From Coptis chinensis (lineage: Eukaryota; Streptophyta; Magnoliopsida; Ranunculales; Ranunculaceae): DNA of 64,000 nucleotides. The stretch's first letter is position 1, and each line of letters begins with the position of its first letter. The stretch lies in NCBI GenBank assembly GCA_015680905.1, contig CM027378.1, positions 72,631,501 through 72,695,500 on the forward strand. The letters are read 5' to 3'. The position numbers and the translations under genes were made by a program. The notes beneath the pieces were generated by a model. It was not told where the DNA came from. It saw only the letters and a list, made by a program, of their open reading frames with translations, and made no database searches. Positions 57,801 to 64,000 of the stretch are shown here, piece after piece.

Positions 57801-60800
57801 GGGTCGGAGTAACTTCATGTTCCATCTGATCCAGTATAATCATGTATTTAAGAAGACATTTTCTTTTTAGCTCTGGATATGGACCTATCTCTTAGAGAGA
57901 TCTTCAATGAATCCTTGAGCTGCTAAGGGTGTCTTATTCTGGATCCTTCTTGGACTCCAAGGAAATAAGAACTGGTCATTGATTATGGAATTTTCCCCGG
58001 GGCACTAGCCCCCTACTTTGTAGACGATCGTATTAGATCTCATACATTCATGTCTCCTTCAGTCCTTTTACATAATTATTTTAGTATTCTAGTAAGTGTT
58101 GCTTTACGGCTGGATGTTACTGTTTCGACAAGGCCTAAATAATTTTATCTTATGTTATTTGTTTAGTTAAATTTTATGTGTTGATTACCTTTACTTATCC
58201 GTTATGCTGTTATGGGTTCTTTGGCTTAGGCCTACAAAATCTTTGTATTATGGTTTTTTTTCAATACTTCCAACTGTATAATTTTTTGCAATTGCTTATT
58301 AGAATTATGTCAATTTGGTGAAACAAATAGAAAAAATGATCCATGTAAAAGTGCCTTTTTTAAACCCATGTTTATTAGATACTTCCCCAGATACCATATA
58401 AGTCTTTTTCAGGAAATAATTAAGAAAAAAATACATAGATGGGTAAAGAACTATACCCTTAATCAAACATTGGGGCTCAAACTTTTTTTTGAGCAAGTTT
58501 GGGTATCCATGTCTACCACGTTTTGCAACGTTTGGTTCTGTTTCACTTTCGTCCCTTTTTTTCACATGTGGCACACCTTTTTTTTTTTATCAAATTATTT
58601 TCCTATGTGGCTGTGTAAAAGTTGCCCTGTGGTATGCTGACATATAGAATCCTCCAAAATCGACATAAATCGATTATTTGGCAGATATCGCCATAGCAAC
58701 CTAGTGAATATTTCGGGAAGAAAAAACATTATTTCGATCTTTCAAGCTTCTCTAATGGCAGAAAGAGAACTGACGGCGGTTTAAGGTGTCGGCTTCATTG
58801 TTTGAACTGCCCCACCATCTTTGGCTTTCAATTTATTACTTTCCGAAAAAACATGCGATACACTATCAAAAAATGAAAAAATATTGGTGATAACAAAAGT
58901 TGATTAGTTTAGATAAAGTTATCACTACCCACAATAAATCATCAACTCAAAACTTTTCCGATTCCGATTAGAGATTTGGGTTTTTAATTTTCATTTTCCG
59001 ATTCCAAAGTCCAAACTATAAGTTTGAAAGGAGGAATCAAGAAAGAAATAACTTTAAGTGTTTGGGATTTGGATCTGTTTTTATTGGTAAATGCTTGGGG
59101 TTTAGATCTTGAATAACTATTTACACCGCCACCTTCTTCTCAGATCTGTTTTTTTTTTGGGTCTTGAAGAACTGGGTTTTAATCGGGTTACCTGAAACTG
59201 AAACCGACAGAGTACCCGACCCGAATGAACACCCCCTGCCGTGTGGCAACGATGTGGCAAATTTTACATAGCTACATAGGAAAATAATTAGAGAAAATGA
59301 AAAATAGCATGCCACATGTAAAAAAAATGGACGGAAATGAAACAAAACCAAACGTTGCAAAACGTGGTAGACATGGATACCCAAACTTGCTCAAAAAAAA
59401 GTTTGAACCCCAATGTTTGATTAAGGGTATAGTTCGTTACCCATCTATGCATTTTTTTCAATAATTAACTATTTGTGTACCATAGGAGACTTTTTCTATA
59501 AGAAAATGCAACACTATTGTGTCTGTGTGGGCTTAAGTGCTATTGCATAAGCACTTGAGACCCAACCACCCAGGCAATGCCCAGTTGCAACCTTGGAGCG
59601 GTGGGAGGACGTATTCAAAGATTTAATAAAGATGAGATATTTGGTAAACAATGTTTTAATACTGTATCGGTCAAGGGAAAATTAGTGAAAATGGTTATTT
59701 ATTTCCCTCTACTCGTTAAAATTAGATTGTTTTGGTCATGTATGAATGAAACACATGCCCATGTTGGTTTTTGGTTATAATGTGGTTATAAGAAGTTACA
59801 GTTGCATGTATGGCTCATTAGTACTCAAAATGACCAACACTGGTAGAGGCATTTAATATATAGACAAGTTCTTTCTTGCAGTATGGTTAATGTGTTGAGG
59901 TGGTAGCGATGACTTCTGTTTGCTTTTACTTGTGTTAATGTTATCGATATTAAAAGCCTGGATTCTTGCCCATGTATGATAATGACATAGACCAAATTGT
60001 TAATTTTGTACAGGCAATTCCCCATGCAATAGCCATGGTGAGAGCAGCAGACAAGAAAAGTCCAAGAGAAGCAGTTGAGTTTCTTCTACAGCTTCTGAAG
60101 GTAATTCGGCATAAGCAAGTTTCTTATATGTACACTGAAATGTTTGTTGTGCACTTGAGACCACTGTTCTTTCCTCACATGTTATGAATGCGACAAAAAT
60201 ACTTTTTAATTAAGAAGTACTTCATTGACATGATGACACCTGCGTTTCTGATATGTATTGCCAGCCTTTTCTTATATATTGAAAAATTTCATGCTATGGT
60301 GTTAAAAATCAACAAGAATGCTAAACCTACTTTTGAGTCAAAAGTTTCACTAGATAGGAGCATAGATGGGAATTTTCTACTGTCATACTGAGACTGGAGC
60401 AATTTTAAAATGTTAAATTACGGGGAGGCATGGGTGGACTTTCTCCCCAAATCCCTTATCTCTTTAGCTTTCGTTTATTGAACAAATATATTTTTACATT
60501 GCTGAGATCTCAGATATAAAAAATAGGCCCACTGCAATTGCTTTCACAATAATATGAATGTCTTACACATGAGAGATTTACTATATAGTGAGTGCCACCT
60601 GGCGAACTGCGTCTGTTGTATATACCTAGCAAAATCCATACATTGTTTGTTTAGTACTTTGTAATATAGTCGTTACTTTTAGTCCTCATTACATTGTTTA
60701 TTTATTTTTTCATGTTGCAACAGTATAATGACAACAATGGAAATCCTTACTCTGATGTGTACTGGCTTGCTGCATTGGTACAATCTATTGGTGAACTTGA

Positions 60801-63800
60801 ATTTGGTCAGCAGGTTGGTGCTTACAGATTTACACTCTTTCTCTACATTATACACTAGAGGATGACATGTACTTGCACTTTGTATTAACTGAGAAGTGCT
60901 TGCAAATTAATATCGATGGTGCATGATGAGTGGATATCCTAGTAGGATCTTTATGCCTGTTTTCCTATGCAAATAACTTCTTCAGTTCTAATAAATACCA
61001 AAAAAAAAAAGGTGGTCAATTTGTCAATACACTTTTGTGGTAGCCAAAATGCCCTTCCGCATATTCACTCTCTTTCAGACCAGACTTGTTTGCCATAATG
61101 GTATGGGTTGTTTTAGTATAGCCTGAGAAGTGCTGGCATATTAACATCGATGGTGCATGATGAGTGGATACCCTAGTAGGGTCTTTATGCTTGTTTTCCT
61201 ATGCAAATAACTTCTTTAGTTCTAATAAATACCAAAAAATATAAGCTCAAAAGGTGCTCAATTTGTCAATACACTTTTGTGGTAGCCAAAATGCCCTTCC
61301 ACATATTCACTCTCTTTCAGACCAGACTTGTTTGCCATAATAGTATTGGTTATTTTAGTATAGCCTGTCTATGTACCTCTTACTATCAAGACAATCTCTT
61401 CCATATGGCTGAACTGGTGAACCCTGGTTGGGAATTTACTATGGACATGAGCGGGCATGCAATATGCTGTGTTACCTGCTCAGAGTTAACTTTTGAGGAT
61501 GACAACCATTTACATTTCGATTTTATAAATATTTGATATTACATTAAATGACAAAAATAATGCTGACAAACCAATAAGGAACTCAAATATAGTACAATAC
61601 TACAATGTTTAATTTTGTTTAAATATTTCACACAAGATGATTGTCTTATTTGATACACAGCGATCTTCTACATGGAGGTGCGATCGACTTTTTCATCCTT
61701 TTGACAATGGTAGTGGTATTTAAGTTTGGTATTGCAGAAGACTAAGATCAGGGTTTTAACTTTATTCAATCTAACTTCCCAAGTTCTGACGTGTGTACTT
61801 ACTTACATTCAAATATGTGGCTTTGACTTCTCATTACTCAAGATTGAGGGTTGTATTTTTTATTCTAAGAAATTCTTCGTTTGGATACTTTGGCAGAATA
61901 AACTTTTATCATCTCTTCTTAAACGCATTGACCGGCTGCTGCAATTTGAAAGGTGTGTATACTTGTTTCTTGTGGATAAACACAAATTCAATTGAATAGT
62001 ATTTCCATTAAATTGGTCTGGAATTTGATTAACCAGACTGATGCCAAGTTACAATGGGATCCTGACAATCAGCTGCATACGTAGTTTAACGCAAACAGCA
62101 TTGAAGCTTTCAGCTTCTATACCTCTCGTAAGTTCTGCAATTTTTTTGTTGCATGCGTTGACCCATATTGATTATATCTCACTTAATATTGCATTACTTG
62201 ATGCAGGATCGTGTATCTGAACTTATCAAACCATTTCGTGATTTTGGTACTTTATGGAAAGTTCGAATTGAAGCGAGTAGGGCACTCCTTGATCTCGAGT
62301 TTCAGTGCAATGGCATCGATGCTGCATTAATTCTGTTCACAAGATATTTAGAAGAAGAGGCATCTTTACGAGGTTTGGATGTTGAAACTGTCTAGAGATT
62401 AAGTATATAGAGGAACTCAGGTTTATCACTGTTTTGGGTAATAAATATATAGTCTCTTTTAGCTTTCTATCTACTTCTATGCTGCAGGGCAGGTGAAATT
62501 ATCCTTGCATGCCATGCGGTTATGCCAGATAAAGGGTGAAGATGTCATAAAAGCTTCCACACTTGCGCTTTTGCTCCGTCTACTTGAAGGTCGTAAAGCT
62601 TTCAACAATGTCTTGCTTCGGCATCACTTGTTTTGCCTTTTTCAAATCCTTTCAGGAAGGTAAGAAAATCACCCTCTTAGATAGTTATCTGATGATTAAA
62701 AGGTAATACATGTTTTCAATTTTTATCTTTAGACAGATCATATGTTCGTTCTTCCATCTTTTTTAGTTGACCTGCAAGCCTTGCTGGTGAAAAGATTTTT
62801 CTTGGTTAAGTGATGCCATCATTTGTTTAGTACATAAGGGTTTTTTTTTTGTTTTTGTGGGGGGGGGGGATAAGTTATGCAGATGAGACGTTTTCTCCCC
62901 TTTACTTGTATTGTTTTATGAGATTTTTGAAGTGCCTTTGCCACTCTTCCTTGCAAGCATAGATTATGCTCCTGCTTGTAGATATATAAATTGCATTATA
63001 CAATATCATTATCTTATGTTAACATTGTGAAGTAAATTTACCGCGATTTCCCTGAACAGGCCATCAACACTTTATGGCATCCCCCGAACTCAAGTACAGC
63101 CTTCAGGAGAGCCGAAAACCTGCAGTGAACAGATTAAAACAGCCTTTCTGAAGCTTAAGATATCTAGGCCATCCGAACCACTTGGGGATGCACAAAACCT
63201 TTTGCCTGATGCTTTACCCATTCCAGAAGATTCCAAGGAAGCTATACCCATTCCAGAAGCGTCCAAGGAAGCAGATACTGTTTCTAATGGCAGTGAGCGA
63301 AAAAGGGCCGTTCTGAAAATCAAGGTCAAACAATCTGCTGCATCAAGTAGAGCAGAGGAAGCTGAGAAAGTAGTCGTTAACATTTCTGACGGTGTACAAG
63401 ATGAAGCAGAGCGAGGAGGCAGTAGTTCTATGTCTGTGGATGCCCCTGTAAGAGTGACTAGTGAGCCTTTGAATGCTGACTGTCAAATCATAGAAGAAGT
63501 TAACTCATGCCATGATCGCGATTCTCGCATAACAGCGAGCATTGGCAGTGTCAAACCTGTGAATAACTTGGATGAAAATAGAAACGAATTGCAGTGCACT
63601 GCTGACTCAAGTACAGTAGACTGTCAACCGCAGCCTGAAGATCGATCATTGCCCAACATTATCAAAGGCAACGGTGTGGGTCCAGAAACCCAGAAATATT
63701 CAAGTCTGCAGACTCTCTCAGTCGGTAGAAATGACCATGGTGCCCAGTCATTGGGTTTGGAGGACCAGGATTTCTGCAAGAAAGAAAAGAAAGATAAGAA

Positions 63801-64000
63801 AAAGACAAAAGATAAAGACAAAAAGAGAAAGCGAGACAAAGAAGACCATAAAGGACACCGTGATGATCCAGAGTATTTGGAGAGGAAGCGATTAAAGAAG
63901 GAAAAGAAACGGAAGGAGAAGGAAATCATGAAGTTGCAGAGTGGGAATGTGAAGTTGTCTTCGACCGCTCTACAGAGCACAAGTTTTGAACCTGGAGGTG
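42887..64000 (+). CDS. TAF2: TFIID subunit 2 (TAF2), 3' end beyond the window
   Basis: TAF2 is a TFIID subunit with an M1-aminopeptidase-like fold that contacts promoter DNA. Twenty-five exons with consistent phases: 42887-43011, 43093-43549, 43651-43796, 43886-43952, 46214-46413, 46518-46671, 48682-48766, 48873-48964, 50208-50330, 50412-50465, 51820-51888, 52488-52585, 52705-53049, 53156-53243, 53433-53558, 54012-54068, 56526-56605, 56746-56788, 60014-60100, 60724-60813, 61897-61952, 62037-62127, 62207-62372, 62488-62659 and 63060-end. They encode about 1337 codons so far. The start is [20 protein letters not shown]. The pseudo-active site reads [11 protein letters not shown] then [10 protein letters not shown], so the zinc-binding H, E, H and distal E are Y, A, R and D. 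Helical repeats follow ([33 protein letters not shown]). The last exon is a lysine-rich, disordered tail. A 17-nt extra exon at 61661-61677 is possible but breaks phase. Introns hold a tRNA gene and several MITEs. Confidence 0.95.
45375..45447 (+). tRNA. tRNA-Ala (anticodon AGC), inside a TAF2 intron
   Basis: The 73-nt sequence folds as a cloverleaf. The acceptor is GGGGATG/CATCTCC with discriminator A, the D arm GCTC-ATATGGTA-GAGC, and the anticodon arm CTCGC-TTAGCAT-GCGAG with AGC at 45418-45420. The T arm is TGGGG-ATCGATA-CCCCA with the box-B core GATCGATACC. It is sense-oriented within intron 4 of TAF2. Compared with the standard plant tRNA-Ala(AGC), the near-invariant U8 is A (GATGAAGCTC), one D-loop base is changed, and a T-stem pair has changed on both sides (T-A instead of C-G). 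It may be functional or a slightly decayed copy. Confidence 0.85.
46963..47092. repeat. (TTTTGTG)n heptanucleotide array in a TAF2 intron
   Basis: About 18.5 perfect head-to-tail copies of the 7-bp unit. The open frames on both strands across it are artefacts of the repeat. Confidence 0.97.
48408..48582. mobile_element. hAT-like MITE, 175 bp, in a TAF2 intron
   Basis: Terminal repeats CTGTGTTGCATGGGTACG and CACTGTTGCATGGGTACG (right end reversed) are flanked by a perfect 8-bp duplication CTCTTGCC (48400-48407 and 48583-48590). The interior iterates GTGTC(C)GG / GGACACGG words. Non-coding. Confidence 0.85.
51205..51504. repeat. 154-bp tandem duplication in a TAF2 intron
   Basis: Two nearly identical units start AACTATCTATATACC (51205 and 51359) and share TCTTCGTCCAAGCAAAGATA and AGTGGTTAATAACAGCATTT. 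They differ by only a few bases over about 145 bp, so the duplication is recent. Confidence 0.9.
53622..53965. mobile_element. 344-bp foldback MITE with 9-bp target duplication, in a TAF2 intron
   Basis: Flanked by AAGTATAAA on both sides (53613-53621 and 53966-53974). The arms are inverted complements (GCCACTCCC, then TTGAATTAAG, TTTTTTGTRGATATGATC). The subterminal motif and spacing match the tandem foldback units at 20231-21710 and, more loosely, the element at 5822-6233. Non-coding. Confidence 0.8.
54425..54600. repeat. GTGTCGGATACG-rich repeat fragment in a TAF2 intron
   Basis: Iterated CCGTGTCGGATACG / GGACACATG words. It shares ACACATGTACCCGTGTCAAT with 39543-39563. Probably a dispersed hAT-like MITE family. 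I could not define its ends. Confidence 0.5.
54958..55274. mobile_element. hAT-like MITE rich in GAGCTCGAGC, in a TAF2 intron
   Basis: A 317-bp element with ends TAAGGGTGGAATTCGAGC and TAAGGGTGGAATTTGAGC (right end reversed), flanked by a perfect 8-bp duplication GTTTTAGT (54950-54957 and 55275-55282). The body iterates GAGCTCGAGC, AGCCGAGC and related words in both orientations. Non-coding. Confidence 0.9.
58424..59459. mobile_element. non-autonomous Mutator-like element, 1036 bp, in a TAF2 intron
   Basis: Terminal inverted repeats of about 210-220 bp begin GAAAAAAATACATAGATGGG on the left and GAAAAAAATGCATAGATGGG on the right (reversed). They continue through ACTATACCCTTAATCAAAC, GAGCAAGTTTGGGTATCCAT and ACCACGTTTTGCAACGTTTG. 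A perfect 9-bp duplication AATAATTAA flanks it (58415-58423 and 59460-59468). The roughly 0.6-kb interior has no transposase and no gene fragment that I recognise. Long TIRs with a 9-bp target fit the Mutator (MULE) superfamily. Confidence 0.88.
60890..61367. repeat. tandem duplication of about 235-244 bp in a TAF2 intron
   Basis: Units start TGAGAAGTGCT(G/T)GCA (60890 and 61124) and share CGATGGTGCATGATGAGTGG, AAATGCCCTTCC and CAGACTTGTTTGCCATAAT. They are highly similar apart from a small indel at the poly-A site. Non-coding. Confidence 0.9.

Noticed and set aside
58305..59384. Two mirror-image open frames ([15 protein letters not shown]... and [12 protein letters not shown]...)
   Set aside because: They are the two inverted arms of the Mutator-like element.
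63090..63980. Minus-strand open frames opposite the last TAF2 exon
   Set aside because: Shadows of the lysine/serine-rich coding frame, which fits the TAF2 tail.
1..64000. CRISPR arrays, bacterial operons, phage or defence systems
   Set aside because: None present; direct repeats here are microsatellites, tandem duplications or eukaryotic transposons, and all intact genes are intron-containing plant genes.

Overview
This is a nuclear genomic window from a flowering plant, probably a eudicot. It is AT-rich, and its genes are split by many GT-AG introns. It holds plant gene families (F-box/FBA, NLR, pectin methylesterase) and plant transposable elements (a DUF4283/zinc-knuckle LINE, a non-coding LTR element, hAT-like and Mutator-like MITEs), plus fragments of plastid DNA. 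I cannot name the species.

The window has two halves. Positions 1 to about 27,000 are gene-poor and repeat-rich. They hold a decayed NLR fragment, a frameshifted F-box gene, a chimeric plastid insert (ccsA joined to 23S rRNA), duplicated blocks with a foldback element in one copy, an unrecognised gene candidate at 8570, one intact gene (a YJU2/CCDC130-like splicing factor at 12752-14185), a patch of copied gene fragments, a 2.66-kb LTR element with no coding capacity, a tandem array of a foldback repeat, a broken pectin methylesterase gene and LINE remnants.

Positions 27,070 to 64,000 hold three large, apparently intact housekeeping genes. On the minus strand are TFIIE subunit alpha (10 exons, 471 codons) and SF3B2/SAP145 (17 exons, 580 codons). 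On the plus strand is TAF2 (at least 25 exons, still open at the window end), divergent from SF3B2. I rebuilt the exons by hand. For the two complete genes the summed exon lengths are multiples of three, and the phase matches at every junction. The introns carry several young-looking MITEs with clear target-site duplications, a tRNA-Ala(AGC) gene, microsatellites and small tandem duplications.

Functionally, TFIIE-alpha and TAF2 act in RNA polymerase II initiation (TAF2 as part of TFIID), while SF3B2 (U2 snRNP) and the YJU2-like protein act in pre-mRNA splicing. Their proximity is notable, but the window does not show co-regulation. I found no CRISPR, phage, defence island or other evident new system. 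The most unusual signals are structural: an LTR element carrying an inverted copy of its own 3' junction, a mosaic plastid insert, a mosaic of inverted gene fragments at 15.6-15.9 kb, and a set of foldback elements sharing a subterminal motif.
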